A DNA stretch of 64,000 nt from Nitrospinae bacterium AH_259_B05_G02_I21 (GTDB taxonomy: Bacteria > JADFOP01). How positions within the stretch are numbered: position 1 is the first letter of the stretch; every line of letters begins with the position of its first letter. This document shows, in pieces, positions 39,344-49,379 of the stretch. The notes under the pieces were generated by a model that was given only the letters and a program-made list of their open reading frames with translations, had not been told where the DNA came from and searched no databases. Location: assembly GCA_027717595.1 (NCBI GenBank), contig JALLOF010000005.1, forward strand, positions 30,203 through 94,202, in the 5' to 3' direction. The translations under genes were made by a program, and so were the position numbers.

Positions 39344-40408
39344 TTGAAAGGGCTTATTCTCAGCGGAGGCAAGGGAACACGGCTTAGGCCCCTTACCCAC
39401 ACCAACGCCAAGCAACTGGTGCCGATCGCCAACAAGCCGGTTCTGTTCTACGGCCTCGAAGCGATTCGGGAAGCCGGCATCACGGATGTGGGCATCATCG
39501 TTGGCGATACCCGCAAGGACATCGAGCAGGCGGTCAGCGATGGGAGCCGGTGGGGGATCAAGGTAACATACATAGATCAGCCCGAGCCGCTGGGCATCGC
39601 CCACGCTGTGGCCATTGCCGAGCCTTTTATCGGCACCGACCCCTTCGTCGTCTACCTCGGAGACAATCTGCTAAGGGACGGCATTGGGGACCTGGTGCAA
39701 GAGTTTCTCCGCCGCCGGCCGAACGGCCAGATTATGCTTGCGCGGGTCGACAACCCCGAGCAGTTTGGCGTGGCCGAGCTGGAAGGCGAGAAGGTGGTCC
39801 GGCTGGAAGAAAAGCCGAAGAAACCCAAAAGCGACCTCGCCCTGGTGGGCGTCTACATGTTCGATTCCTCGATCTTTGAGGCGGTGAAGTGCATCAAGCC
39901 GTCATGGCGCAACGAGCTGGAGATCACCGACGCCATCCAGCACATGATCGAGCAGGATTTCCACGTCGAGAGCCACATCATCGACGGTTGGTGGAAGGAC
40001 ACGGGGAAATTGGAGGATATGTTGGAGGCGAACCGCATGGTCTTGGACACCGTCGAGGAGCGGATCGAGGGCTCGGTCGATGAGGGCTCGACGGTCGAGT
40101 TCAAAGTCGTGGTGGAAGAGGGGGCGGAGGTCCGGGCCAGCACCATTCGGGGACCGGCCATCATCGGGGCTGGAGCGATCCTGGAAAACAGCTACATCGG
40201 CCCGTTCACCTCCATCGATCGGGGTGTGCGGATTACCAATAGCGAGGTCGAGCACTCCATCATCCTTGAAGGCAGCGTCATCGAGGACATCCCAGTGCGC
40301 ATCGCTGACAGCCTCATCGGCCGCGACGTGGTCGTGGCCCAAAGCCCCCACAAGCCAAAAGCCTATCGCTTCATGCTTGGCGATGCGAGCCGCGTGGGGA
40401 TTCTCTAG
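39344..40408 (+). CDS. rmlA: Glucose-1-phosphate thymidylyltransferase, long form
   Basis: 354 residues. An N-terminal nucleotidyltransferase starts with KGLILSGGKGTRLRPLTHTN, and a C-terminal left-handed beta-helix follows (hexapeptide-type repeats from about residue 245). This is the long RmlA type common in archaea and many bacteria. It makes dTDP-glucose for rhamnose synthesis, as the next three genes confirm. The start is TTG at 39344 behind AAGGAGAGGG. Confidence 0.92.
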   Translation: MKGLILSGGKGTRLRPLTHTNAKQLVPIANKPVLFYGLEAIREAGITDVGIIVGDTRKDIEQAVSDGSRWGIKVTYIDQPEPLGIAHAVAIAEPFIGTDPFVVYLGDNLLRDGIGDLVQEFLRRRPNGQIMLARVDNPEQFGVAELEGEKVVRLEEKPKKPKSDLALVGVYMFDSSIFEAVKCIKPSWRNELEITDAIQHMIEQDFHVESHIIDGWWKDTGKLEDMLEANRMVLDTVEERIEGSVDEGSTVEFKVVVEEGAEVRASTIRGPAIIGAGAILENSYIGPFTSIDRGVRITNSEVEHSIILEGSVIEDIPVRIADSLIGRDVVVAQSPHKPKAYRFMLGDASRVGIL

Positions 40409-40425
40409 GGGGGGGGGCGCCGACC

Positions 40426-40881
40426 GTGATCGAGGGGGTCAAGATTCGACAGCTGAAGGTCAACCCAGACGTCCGGGGGCGCCTGATGGAGTTGATGCGC
40501 CCGGACTGGGAGGAGTTCGAGAAGTTCGGGCAGGTCTACATGACGACCGCCTATCCAGGAGTGGTGAAGGCCTGGCACTATCACAAGCTCCAGCGGGACA
40601 ACTTCACCTGTGTCAAGGGCATGATCCGCCTCGCGCTATACGACGGACGAGAGGGCTCCTCGACGTATGGCCAGGTGGAGGAACTTTACATTGGCGAGCA
40701 TTCCCCCATCATGGTTTCCATTCCTCCCGAGGTGGCCCACGGCTTTCAATGCGTGAGCGATACGGAGGCCGTCGTTATCAACTGTCCGACCGAGACGTAC
40801 GACTACGAGAACCCCGACGAGTTCCGCCTGGACCCGCACGACAACAACATCCCCTTTGACTGGCACCGGCGCGACGGCTGA
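40426..40881 (+). CDS. rmlC: dTDP-4-dehydrorhamnose 3,5-epimerase
   Basis: RmlC-type cupin, 151 residues, somewhat shorter than classical RmlC. The catalytic region is KAWHYHKLQRDNFTCVKG, and IPPEVAHGFQCVSD is typical of the family. Its place between rmlA and rmlB supports the call. It starts with GTG, 17 bp after rmlA. Confidence 0.9.
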   Translation: MIEGVKIRQLKVNPDVRGRLMELMRPDWEEFEKFGQVYMTTAYPGVVKAWHYHKLQRDNFTCVKGMIRLALYDGREGSSTYGQVEELYIGEHSPIMVSIPPEVAHGFQCVSDTEAVVINCPTETYDYENPDEFRLDPHDNNIPFDWHRRDG

Positions 40882-40890
40882 GGAGGACCC

Positions 40891-41907
40891 ATGGTCACCT
40901 GCGTTGTAACCGGGGGGGCCGGGTTCATCGGTAGCCACTTCGTCAAGCACCTTCTGGCCCGCTACCCCGATTACCAAGTCGTCAACTTCGATAAGCTGAC
41001 GTACGCCGGCAACCTGGATAACGTGCGGGAGGTGGCCGACGACCCCCGGTATCGCTTCGTCCAGGGCGATGTGGCCGATGAGACCGCCGTGCGAGACGTG
41101 CTCGAAGGCGCTGACTACGTTGTGCACTTCGCCGCCGAGACCCACGTCGACCGATCCATCGGTGATGCGGCAAGCTTCATCCGAACGGATGTGTTCGGGA
41201 CGTACGTCTTGCTCGAGGCCTTCCGCGAGATGGGTGGGCGGAGGTTCCTGTGCATCTCGACCGACGAGGTCTACGGAGAGGCGGGCGACGAGCCCTCCGG
41301 CGAGGACAGCCCTCTGATGCCCAAGAGCCCGTACGCCGCAAGCAAGGCCGGCGCCGAGCGGCTCGCCTACTCCTACTGGATAACCTACGGCGTCCCGCTC
41401 GTCGTCACTCGCTGCACGAACAACTACGGGCCGTACCAGTACCCGGAGAAGATGATCCCACTCTTTGTGACGAACGCCCTGGAGGGCGAGCCGTTGCCCG
41501 TATACGGCGACGGGGCGAACACCCGGGACTGGATTAACGTCTCCGACCACTGCAACGCCCTCGATGCGTTGCTCCACACCGAGGGTATCGAGGGAGAGGT
41601 CTTCAACATCGGCTCCGGTGAGGAGAAGAGCGTGAACGAGATCGCTCAGGCAATCTGTGCCGCACTGGACAAACCGAGCGACCTCATCCGCTACGTGACC
41701 GATCGGCCGGGGCATGTCCTCCGCCACGCCGTCTCCACCGAGAAGCTTCGCGCCCTCCTCGGGTGGGAGCCCGCCGTAGCGTTTGACAAGGGCCTGGTAG
41801 CCACGATCAGGTGGTACGTGGATAATCCCTGGTGGTGGAAGCGGATCAAAAGCGGGGAGTACCTAGAGTACTACCGACACCAGTACGAGGAGCGGGGGTC
41901 GGCCTGA
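40891..41907 (+). CDS. rmlB: dTDP-glucose 4,6-dehydratase
   Basis: RmlB, 338 residues, an extended short-chain dehydrogenase. It has the NAD site VTGGAGFIGSHFVKHLL, FAAETHVDRSI, the catalytic SPYAASKAGAERLAYSYW with Tyr and Lys, and TRCTNNYGPYQYPEKMIPL. It converts dTDP-glucose to dTDP-4-keto-6-deoxyglucose. It overlaps rmlD by one base. Confidence 0.95.
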   Translation: MVTCVVTGGAGFIGSHFVKHLLARYPDYQVVNFDKLTYAGNLDNVREVADDPRYRFVQGDVADETAVRDVLEGADYVVHFAAETHVDRSIGDAASFIRTDVFGTYVLLEAFREMGGRRFLCISTDEVYGEAGDEPSGEDSPLMPKSPYAASKAGAERLAYSYWITYGVPLVVTRCTNNYGPYQYPEKMIPLFVTNALEGEPLPVYGDGANTRDWINVSDHCNALDALLHTEGIEGEVFNIGSGEEKSVNEIAQAICAALDKPSDLIRYVTDRPGHVLRHAVSTEKLRALLGWEPAVAFDKGLVATIRWYVDNPWWWKRIKSGEYLEYYRHQYEERGSA

Positions 41908-42773
41908 TGCGCCTCGTGGTCACCGGAGCAGGGGGGATGCTCGGCCGAGCGTTGAGTCGGGTTTTGGCTTCGGCGGAGGTTGAATGCCTGCCGTATCCCT
42001 CCTCGGCCCTTGACGTCACCGACCGGCGGGCGGTCGAAGAGGCGCTGCGCAGCGAGCGGCCCGACTGGGTCGTCCACGCGGCGGCCTTCACCCGGGTCGA
42101 TGACTGCGAGGGCGAGCAGGAGCGGGCAATGGCCGTCAACGTCGAGGGGACGCGCCACGTGGCGGAGGCGGCTGCGGCCGTAGAGGCCCGGGTGCTGTAC
42201 GTCAGCACCGATTACGTCTTCGACGGGCGAAAGAGCGCGCCGTACACGGAAGAGGACGAGCCGGCGCCGCTCAACGTCTACGGGCGGGGCAAGCTTGGAG
42301 GCGAGCGGGTCCTCCAGAAGACCTTGCCCGATGGGCGATGGGTCATCGTTCGGTCGGCGTGGCTCTACGGCGAGGGCGGGAGAAACTTTGTGGACCGCAT
42401 TATTGAGCGATCTGAAGCCGGCCAGCAACTGACGGTAGTCGACGACCAGGTCGGCACCCCCACCTGGACTGTGGTGGTCGCCTGGGCGATTCAAGTGATC
42501 GTAAAGGCGCAACTGGCCGGTATCTACCATGTCGTCAGTGGCGGGGCGGCTAGCTGGTTTGAGGTGGCCGAAGAGATTCTACGCCTCACGGGAGCCGATG
42601 TACCGTTGCGGCCGACCACGACGGCGACCCTCGGTCTGCCGGCGAGACGGCCTGGCTATTCGGTGCTCGATACGACGAAGCTTCAACGCGAGACGGGTAT
42701 CGTGCCGGAGGCGTGGCAGGGGGCCCTGGCGGCCTACCTTGCGGAGCGGCGCCTCGTGGCCGAGCCGAACTGA
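41907..42773 (+). CDS. rmlD: dTDP-4-dehydrorhamnose reductase
   Basis: RmlD, 288 residues, makes dTDP-L-rhamnose. The NAD(P) site is LVVTGAGGMLGRALSRVL. The catalytic region is YVSTDYVFDGRKSAPYTEED followed by NVYGRGKLGGE. The ATG at 41907 overlaps the rmlB stop by one base, which decides the start over a longer frame. aroC follows within 10 bp. Confidence 0.94.
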   Translation: MRLVVTGAGGMLGRALSRVLASAEVECLPYPSSALDVTDRRAVEEALRSERPDWVVHAAAFTRVDDCEGEQERAMAVNVEGTRHVAEAAAAVEARVLYVSTDYVFDGRKSAPYTEEDEPAPLNVYGRGKLGGERVLQKTLPDGRWVIVRSAWLYGEGGRNFVDRIIERSEAGQQLTVVDDQVGTPTWTVVVAWAIQVIVKAQLAGIYHVVSGGAASWFEVAEEILRLTGADVPLRPTTTATLGLPARRPGYSVLDTTKLQRETGIVPEAWQGALAAYLAERRLVAEPN

Positions 42774-42781
42774 GGAAAGCC

Positions 42782-43864
42782 ATGGCGGGCAACACAATCG
42801 GACAAACCTTTCGGGTGACGACCTTTGGGGAGTCCCACGGAGTGGGCCTCGGGGTGTTGGTAGACGGCTGTCCGGCAGGGCTCCCGTTGCAGGAGGAGGA
42901 CTTCGCCCTAGATATGGCCCGCCGCCGGCCGGGCCAGAGCGTAGCGACCACCTCTCGCCAGGAAGCCGATGAGGTTCAGATCCTCTCAGGCGTCTTCGAG
43001 GGCCGAACGACGGGCACGCCCATCGCCTTCGTCGTCTATAACAAAGACCACGATCCGAAGGCCTACGAGGACCTGAAGGACCTCTTCCGGCCGGGCCACG
43101 CCGACTTTACCTATTTTGCCAAGTACGGCCACCGGGACCATCGGGGCGGAGGGAGGTCCTCGGGCCGAGAGACCCTCGCCCGGGTGACCGCCGGTGTCAT
43201 CGCCAAAAAAATCCTCGCGGAAGCTGGGGTCCGAGTCGTAAGCCATACGGTCCAGGTGGGCGATGTCGTGGCCGAGACCTTTGATGAGGCGGTCATCGAG
43301 ACCAACCCGGTCCGTTGCGCCGACCCGGAGGCGGCCGAGCGCATGCTGGAGCTCATCGAGAAGGTCCGCGCCGACGGCGATAGCATCGGGGGTGTCGTGG
43401 CGGTGGAGGCCACCGGGGTTCCAGCCGGCCTGGGCGAGCCCGTCTTCGACAAGCTTGATGCCGATCTGGGGAAAGCCTTCTTCAGCATCCCCACCATCAA
43501 GGGGCTCGAGATCGGGAGTGGATTCGCCAGCGCCAGGATGCGGGGGAGCGAAGCCAACGACCCCTTCATCCGCATGCCCGAAGGGGTTCGGACGACCACG
43601 AACTGGGCCGGAGGGGTGCTGGGCGGGATATCGACCGGGATGCCCATAGTCTGCCGCCTCGCGGTCAAGCCCCCGAGTTCCATTGCCCACGAGCAGGCGA
43701 CCCTGACGGTCGAGGGCGGGGAGACGACGCTGTCGGTCAAGGGGCGACACGACCCCTGTGTGTGCCCCCGCGTGGTTCCGGTGGCCGAGGCCATGATGGC
43801 GATTGTTCTGGCCGACCACTGGCTCCGCCAGCGGATGGCTCGCCTTAGACCCGACGAGCCGTAG
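42782..43864 (+). CDS. aroC: Chorismate synthase
   Basis: AroC, 360 residues, converts EPSP to chorismate with reduced FMN. Signatures are FRVTTFGESHGVGLGVLVDG and the segment YGHRDHRGGGRSSGRETLAR. The C-terminal KGRHDPCVCPRVVPVAEAMM is typical. The ATG at 42782 is used; an upstream in-frame start would overlap rmlD. It is likely in one transcript with aroA. Confidence 0.95.
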   Translation: MAGNTIGQTFRVTTFGESHGVGLGVLVDGCPAGLPLQEEDFALDMARRRPGQSVATTSRQEADEVQILSGVFEGRTTGTPIAFVVYNKDHDPKAYEDLKDLFRPGHADFTYFAKYGHRDHRGGGRSSGRETLARVTAGVIAKKILAEAGVRVVSHTVQVGDVVAETFDEAVIETNPVRCADPEAAERMLELIEKVRADGDSIGGVVAVEATGVPAGLGEPVFDKLDADLGKAFFSIPTIKGLEIGSGFASARMRGSEANDPFIRMPEGVRTTTNWAGGVLGGISTGMPIVCRLAVKPPSSIAHEQATLTVEGGETTLSVKGRHDPCVCPRVVPVAEAMMAIVLADHWLRQRMARLRPDEP

Positions 43865-43875
43865 GGACTTAAACC

Positions 43876-45153
43876 ATGCTCCTTGTTGTTCGCCCCTCCT
43901 CCCTTGCGGGAGCCGTCACCATTCCCCCCAGCAAGTCCCACACCATCCGGGCGGTGCTGATCGCCGCGCTCGCCGAGGGGACCTCTACCATCATCAACCC
44001 CCTCGATTCGGCCGATGGGCGAAGCGCAGTAACCGTGGCCCGGGCCTTCGGTGCCTCCGTCGACCTCTCGGGGCCGGACCGCTGGATAGTGGATGGGACG
44101 GGGGGCGACCTTCGGGTGCCCGACGACGTCGTAGACGTGGGCAACTCGGGCACCTCCTGCCGGATCGGCCTTGGGGTGGCTGGCCTCTGCCGCGGCACGA
44201 GCGTCTTTACAGGCGATGATCAGGCTCGCCGCCGCCCCATGGGACCCCTGCTCGAAGCCCTGAACACCCTTGGTGCGAAGGCTTTCTCGACAAAGGGCGA
44301 CGGGACCCTTCCGGTAGAAATCACCGGACCCATGCGGGGCGGAGCGGTCACCGTCAGCGGAATCACCTCCCAGTACGTGACGAGCCTGCTTATCGCGACA
44401 CCCCTGGCCCCGGAGGCGACGGAAATCACCGTCCACGACCTCCATGAGAAGCCCTACGTGGGGATGACCCTCTGGTGGCTCGACCGCCAGGGCATCGTGT
44501 GCGAGCGGGAGGGGTTGGAGCGGTTCACCGTCAAGGGCGCTCAGCGCTACCGGGCCGATACGGTCTCCGTCCCCGGAGATTTCTCATCGGCCACGTTTTT
44601 CCTGGCGGCCGGGGCCATCGGGGCCGGCACCTTCACCCTCCGGGGGCTCGATATGGCAGATACTCAGGGCGACAAGGCGGTCGTCGAGATGCTCCAGGCG
44701 ATGGGAGCGCGGATTGACGTTGATGAGGAAGGCCTGACCGTTGGGCCCGGAGAGCTCGTTGGGCAGGATCTGGACCTCAACGACACCCCCGATGCTCTGC
44801 CGGCGCTCGCCGTGGTCGGCTGCTTCGCTCGGGGCCGGACGGTTCTGCGAAACGTCCCCCAGGCCCGCATCAAAGAGACCGACCGAATATCCGCCATGAC
44901 AAAAGAGCTGACCAAGCTCGGCGCTCGCGTGGAGGAGCTGCCCGACGGCCTCATCGTCCACGAGAGCGCCCTTAAGGGCACCGCCGTCGAGGGCTGGGCC
45001 GATCATCGCATCGTGATGGCTCTCGCCGTGGCAGGCCTGCGGGCAGACGGGTCCACAACGATTACCTCGCCGGAGGCCATTGAGGTCACCTTTCCCACCT
45101 TCATCGAGCTGATGGCCAGCCTGGGGGCCGATATGCGCCTCCGGGGCCCCTAG
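43876..45153 (+). CDS. aroA: EPSP synthase (3-phosphoshikimate 1-carboxyvinyltransferase)
   Basis: AroA, 425 residues, joins phosphoenolpyruvate to shikimate 3-phosphate. Motifs: IPPSKSHTIRAVLIAAL, VGNSGTSCRIGLG, DDQARRRPMGPLLEAL and KETDRISAMTKEL. The phosphate-binding loop here, with GNSGTSCR rather than GNAGTA, suggests a class II-like enzyme. It follows aroC by 11 bp. Confidence 0.94.
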   Translation: MLLVVRPSSLAGAVTIPPSKSHTIRAVLIAALAEGTSTIINPLDSADGRSAVTVARAFGASVDLSGPDRWIVDGTGGDLRVPDDVVDVGNSGTSCRIGLGVAGLCRGTSVFTGDDQARRRPMGPLLEALNTLGAKAFSTKGDGTLPVEITGPMRGGAVTVSGITSQYVTSLLIATPLAPEATEITVHDLHEKPYVGMTLWWLDRQGIVCEREGLERFTVKGAQRYRADTVSVPGDFSSATFFLAAGAIGAGTFTLRGLDMADTQGDKAVVEMLQAMGARIDVDEEGLTVGPGELVGQDLDLNDTPDALPALAVVGCFARGRTVLRNVPQARIKETDRISAMTKELTKLGARVEELPDGLIVHESALKGTAVEGWADHRIVMALAVAGLRADGSTTITSPEAIEVTFPTFIELMASLGADMRLRGP

Positions 45154-45208
45154 AGAGTATTTCGTCGATTGATGTGAGCCAGATTCTTCGACGGGCGGGT
45201 CTGCCCGA

Positions 45209-46585
45209 CTACGGTTTCTCGGTGGGCGAGGAAGGCCCGGTTCCGAGCTCCTGTTGGGCAACGGCGACGAACGGCTGCTCGGCTAGGTCGGCTTTGGCTA
45301 GCTCTAGGTACTTTTTCCAGTAGGCTGCGGCTTTCCCCGTCCCGTCGCCCTCGGCGAGAAGGGCCAATGAATAGTAGGTCTTGGCGTGGCGGGGGTCGAT
45401 CTCCAGGGTTTTCTCGAAAGCCTCTTTGGCCTTGTCCAACTCGTCAAGGTGGAGGTGGGCGAGCCCGAGGTTGTAGTGGGCGCTGACCGACGTGGGGTTG
45501 TGCTGGGCGGCTTTGGCGTAGGCCTGCAGGGATTCGGCGAAGGCCCCCTGCGCGGCGGCCACCATGCCCACACTGTTCCAGATGACCGAGCTTGTGGGGG
45601 CGAGTTCGCTCGCCGTGGCCAAATAGCCCCGCGCGGCCTCGTAGTCTTTGAGGTAGTAGGCGGCCAGGGCGAGGTCGTTGAGGATGTTTGCCCGCCTGGG
45701 GTCGGTCTGGTGGGCCCTCAGCAACTCGGTGCGGGCGGCGGCGTAATCGCCCAGATTCATCTTCGCCAGCCCGAGGTTGTGCTGGGCGTTCGGGTACGAC
45801 GGGCTGTATTGGACCAGCCGCTCGAAGTGACGGGCGGCCTGGTCGGCATGCCCTTGGCGAGCGGCCAGGAGGCCTGCCTGGAAGCGTGCCTCGACGAAGC
45901 GCGGGTCGCGCTTGATGGCATTGGTCAGAATAACCATCGCCTCCGAGAGGTTGCCCTCTCCCGCCACCGGGTCGTAAGCCGCAAGTGCGCGTTGGTAGTC
46001 GGAGAAGCTGCGGAAGGAGAACGTGGGGAGAGTGTTCAGGGAACGGCGTTCGTCGCCGCTGATGGGGTGTTTCATGGTGGATGCGCTCCGCAAGGCAATC
46101 GTGGCAAAGGACCTCAGGAGCCGATCGATGGGGGCCTCGACCGTCATGGGTTTGTTGACCTCATCCGAGGTGGGCTCGATAAGCTGAACGCGAAGGGAGA
46201 CCGTCTCGTCGTCCTTAAGCTCGAAGGCGGTCACGACCACCAGGTCGGCCTTCGCCGCTCGACCGAAGACCCGAGCCTGCTTTTCCCCGAGCTCCCGGCC
46301 GGGCTTGACATTGGTGCCTTTAAGGGCTTGCTCCGCAGCCTTCCGGTCAAGCAACTCGATGGAGGAGAGCTTTTGGAAGGTGTAGGCAAGGCCGCGGTGG
46401 ATGGCCGAAGGGAGCCAGGTGTTGGCTGGCTTGGGGTCGAGGTCGACGACAGGCGCGAGGGCAACTCGGGGCTTCGATTTCTTGGAAGCCTCCGCCTGCA
46501 AAGGGGGTGGGAGGAGGGCACCAAGAGCGAGGAAAACAAGTGCGCTGGCGAGGCAGAGGCCTCTATGGGAAGGGCCTGGTTGCAT
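45209..46585 (-). CDS. Exported TPR-repeat protein
   Basis: 458 residues with an N-terminal signal peptide (cleavage likely near LQAEA), a middle domain of about 150 residues resembling the nucleoside-binding-like FlgO/TolB-N type fold (RVALAPVVDL, ELLDRKAAEQAL), then six or so TPR units from about residue 220 (for example NAQHNLGLAKMNLGDYAAA and SAHYNLGLAHLHLDELDKA). It is probably periplasmic and serves as a scaffold. It is convergent with aroA. Confidence 0.8.
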   Translation of the reverse strand: MQPGPSHRGLCLASALVFLALGALLPPPLQAEASKKSKPRVALAPVVDLDPKPANTWLPSAIHRGLAYTFQKLSSIELLDRKAAEQALKGTNVKPGRELGEKQARVFGRAAKADLVVVTAFELKDDETVSLRVQLIEPTSDEVNKPMTVEAPIDRLLRSFATIALRSASTMKHPISGDERRSLNTLPTFSFRSFSDYQRALAAYDPVAGEGNLSEAMVILTNAIKRDPRFVEARFQAGLLAARQGHADQAARHFERLVQYSPSYPNAQHNLGLAKMNLGDYAAARTELLRAHQTDPRRANILNDLALAAYYLKDYEAARGYLATASELAPTSSVIWNSVGMVAAAQGAFAESLQAYAKAAQHNPTSVSAHYNLGLAHLHLDELDKAKEAFEKTLEIDPRHAKTYYSLALLAEGDGTGKAAAYWKKYLELAKADLAEQPFVAVAQQELGTGPSSPTEKP

Positions 46586-46982
46586 CGTCCTCGTTCGTGG
46601 AGGCCGTCGCCGATGTGCGGTGGCCCGTCGTTCGGTCGGGCGCCATATTATGGGAGGCCCCCGAGGAAGTCAAGAAAGCCGGTAGCCCCTGGCGCTATTC
46701 AATCGAAGAGAGGTGTTGGCCCAGACCAAGAAACAACATTAACAGGGCATGTATAACCATTTAAATATGGGGGGATTGTATGGGCCCCCATGGCGTCTTG
46801 TGGTGCGGGGATTTTTCCTTGACAAAGTGGGCCCAATTAAGTAGACTTGCTCACCGATGGTCCACAACATCTTGTTGCTGTATCCACCGAGTCTACTACA
46901 TCTTGACTAGTTTTGCCTTCAGAATAGTCTCACCAGTTGTGCCGTAAACGTTTGATTGGCTAAGAGCTAACTGGCAGACCAT
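46586..46982. other. Divergent region between the TPR gene and rpiB
   Basis: 397 bp. It contains the rpiB promoter at 46819-46847 and an AT-richer centre. No other gene is supported. Confidence 0.5.
46819..46847 (+). promoter_or_regulatory. Sigma-70-type promoter for rpiB-glyA
   Basis: TTGACA (46819-46824), a 17-bp spacer, then TAGACT (46842-46847), leaving an untranslated leader of about 130 nt before rpiB. Confidence 0.6.
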
Positions 46983-47441
46983 ATGACACCCACCACTATC
47001 GCAATCGGTAGCGACCACGCGGGATTCGAGCTAAAAGAGCACCTCAAACGATTTTTGGAGGCTCAGGGCCACCCGCTGGAGGACTGCGGAACGGTCAACA
47101 CGCAGCCCGTTGACTACCCTGATGTTGCCTGGAAGGTGGCTGAGGCGGTGGCGGGTGGGCGGTGCCAGGTCGGAATCCTCGTATGTGGGACGGGGCTGGG
47201 TATGAGCATCACGGCGAATAAGGTTCCGGGCATTCGGGCGGCTCTGTGCCACGACAGCTATACAGCCCGCCTGGCCCGGGAGCACAACGACGCCAACGTT
47301 CTCGCCATCGGAGGGCGCATCACCGGCACGGGTCTTGTAGAAGAAATTGCCACGATATTTTTGACGACGCCCTTTGCCGGAGAGCGCCACGCCCGGCGGG
47401 TGGCGAAGATAATGGAAGGCGAGACGCAGCGCTCCACCTAG
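46983..47441 (+). CDS. rpiB: Ribose-5-phosphate isomerase B
   Basis: RpiB, 152 residues, interconverts ribose 5-phosphate and ribulose 5-phosphate. Motifs: IAIGSDHAGFELKEHLKRFL, the active-site VCGTGLGMSITANKVPG, and REHNDANVLAIGGR. Directly before glyA, as in many bacteria. Confidence 0.95.
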   Translation: MTPTTIAIGSDHAGFELKEHLKRFLEAQGHPLEDCGTVNTQPVDYPDVAWKVAEAVAGGRCQVGILVCGTGLGMSITANKVPGIRAALCHDSYTARLAREHNDANVLAIGGRITGTGLVEEIATIFLTTPFAGERHARRVAKIMEGETQRST

Positions 47442-47457
47442 GAGGGAGTAGGGTATC

Positions 47458-48720
47458 GTGGGTTCCAAGAGGCTCAAGGAGGTTGACCCGCAAGTCGCCG
47501 AGGCGATTCGCCTGGAGACGGAGCGGCTTCAGGTCAATCTAGAGCTCATCGCCTCGGAGAATTTCGTAAGCGAGGCCGTCATGGAGGCCATGAGCTGCGT
47601 CATGACCAACAAGTACGCCGAAGGGTATCCGGGCCGGCGCTATTACGGCGGATGCCAGTTCGTGGACATCGCTGAGGAGCTGGCCATCGAGCGGGCCAAG
47701 CAGCTCTTCGGCGCCGACGTGGTCAACGTACAGCCCCACTCAGGCAGCCAGGCCAATATGGCCGTCTACTCCGCCCTCCTGGAGCATGGCGATACCATCC
47801 TCGGGATGAACCTCTCCCACGGCGGGCACCTCACTCACGGAAGCCCGGTCAACTTCTCCGGCATGTACTACAAGATGGTCTTCTACGGGGTCAACAAGGA
47901 CACCGAAGTGGTGGACATGGACGAGGTTATGGAGCTCGCAAAACGCCATAACCCCAAGCTCATCATCGTCGGGGCCTCGGCCTATCCGCGCAACTTCGAC
48001 TACTCAGCCTTCCGGAAAGTGGCCGATGAGGTGGGGGCCGTCGTCGTGGCCGACATCGCCCACCCGGCAGGGCTAATTTCCGCTGGCGTGCACCCAAGCC
48101 CCGTCCCCCACTCTGAGATCGTGACGTCGACCACCCACAAGACCCTCCGCGGGCCCAGGGGCGGCATTATCATGTGCAATGAGGACTACGGCAAAATCAT
48201 CAACAAGATGGTCTTTCCGGGCATGCAGGGAGGGCCGCTGATGCACATCATCGCCGCCAAGGCGGTGGCCTTCCAAGAGGCCCTCACCGAGGAGTTCCGC
48301 GAGTACGCGGCCCAGATCGTGAAGAACGCCAAGGCCTTGGCCGCATCGCTTCAGCGAAACGGGTATCGCCTGGTCTCAGGCGGGACCGACAAACACATGA
48401 TGCTGCTCGACCTAAGAGAGACGAAGATCACGGGCAAGGACGCCGAGGAGGCCCTAGATGAGGCGGGGATAACGGTCAACAAGAACGTCATCCCCTTCGA
48501 GGCCCGAAGCCCGTTCGTGACCAGCGGCATCCGCATCGGAACGCCGGCCGTAACCACCCGGGGCATGAAGGAGCCCGAGATGGAGACCATCGGGGACCTC
48601 ATCGCCCGGGTGCTAAACGACATCGACAGAGACGACGTCAAGACGTCCGTGGGGGATGATGTGCGAAGCCTCACGGCGAAGTTTCCCATATACCAGGAAA
48701 CCATGCGGCGGATCTCGTGA
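47458..48720 (+). CDS. glyA: Serine hydroxymethyltransferase
   Basis: GlyA, 420 residues, PLP enzyme that turns serine and tetrahydrofolate into glycine and methylene-THF. The PLP lysine is in [13 protein letters not shown]. It also shows [15 protein letters not shown] and [14 protein letters not shown]. It starts with GTG behind AGGAGGGAG. It is in the rpiB-glyA-nrdR order common in bacteria. Confidence 0.96.
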   Translation: MGSKRLKEVDPQVAEAIRLETERLQVNLELIASENFVSEAVMEAMSCVMTNKYAEGYPGRRYYGGCQFVDIAEELAIERAKQLFGADVVNVQPHSGSQANMAVYSALLEHGDTILGMNLSHGGHLTHGSPVNFSGMYYKMVFYGVNKDTEVVDMDEVMELAKRHNPKLIIVGASAYPRNFDYSAFRKVADEVGAVVVADIAHPAGLISAGVHPSPVPHSEIVTSTTHKTLRGPRGGIIMCNEDYGKIINKMVFPGMQGGPLMHIIAAKAVAFQEALTEEFREYAAQIVKNAKALAASLQRNGYRLVSGGTDKHMMLLDLRETKITGKDAEEALDEAGITVNKNVIPFEARSPFVTSGIRIGTPAVTTRGMKEPEMETIGDLIARVLNDIDRDDVKTSVGDDVRSLTAKFPIYQETMRRIS

Positions 48721-48762
48721 TCCGTATGCGGCCCCCGGGCCGCGTGGGCGGGAACGCGTCCC

Positions 48763-49263
48763 ATGAAGTGTCCGTCCTGTGGGCACCTAGATAACAAGGT
48801 CATCGACTCTCGTTTATCGAGGGAGCGGAACGTTATCCGTCGCCGTCGGGAGTGCTTTGCCTGCAGCCGGCGCTTCACCACGTACGAGAAGGTTGAAGAA
48901 TCGATGCCCGCCGTCCTCAAAAAAGACGGCCGCCGCGAGCCCTACGACCGTGACAAGCTGCGTGCGGGCATCGATAAGGCGCTCGAGAAACGGCCCGTGA
49001 GCATCGAGGAGCGGGACCATATGATGATGCGCATTGAGAAGCGCCTCCAGGAGAAGGGGGAGCGGGAGGTCGCAAGCAACATCATTGGGGATGCCGTGAT
49101 GGAGGAGCTCCACGCCGCCGACCAGGTGGCCTACGTCCGATTCGCCTCCGTCTATAGGCAGTTCAAGGACATCAACGAGTTTATGGAAGAGCTACAGGAC
49201 CTCTTGAAGGAGAGCCGCCGCCGCGAGCAGGAATCCGTCGCCGGCCAGGAAACGCCCGCCTAG
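48763..49263 (+). CDS. nrdR: Transcriptional repressor NrdR
   Basis: NrdR, 166 residues, represses ribonucleotide reductase genes. The N-terminal zinc ribbon is [17 protein letters not shown] followed by [15 protein letters not shown]. An ATP-cone (about residues 49-139) starts at [20 protein letters not shown]. Follows glyA by about 40 bp. Confidence 0.95.
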   Translation: MKCPSCGHLDNKVIDSRLSRERNVIRRRRECFACSRRFTTYEKVEESMPAVLKKDGRREPYDRDKLRAGIDKALEKRPVSIEERDHMMMRIEKRLQEKGEREVASNIIGDAVMEELHAADQVAYVRFASVYRQFKDINEFMEELQDLLKESRRREQESVAGQETPA

Positions 49264-49379
49264 CACTCTCGTCGTCCCGTTGACATCTCCTTGAAACCAA
49301 GAGTATCATAAAAGTTTGATTCCTTAGTGGCTGGAGAGCTGGCCCTTGAGCCGCTGCCGGCCGGGCCAGAGGCGCTACG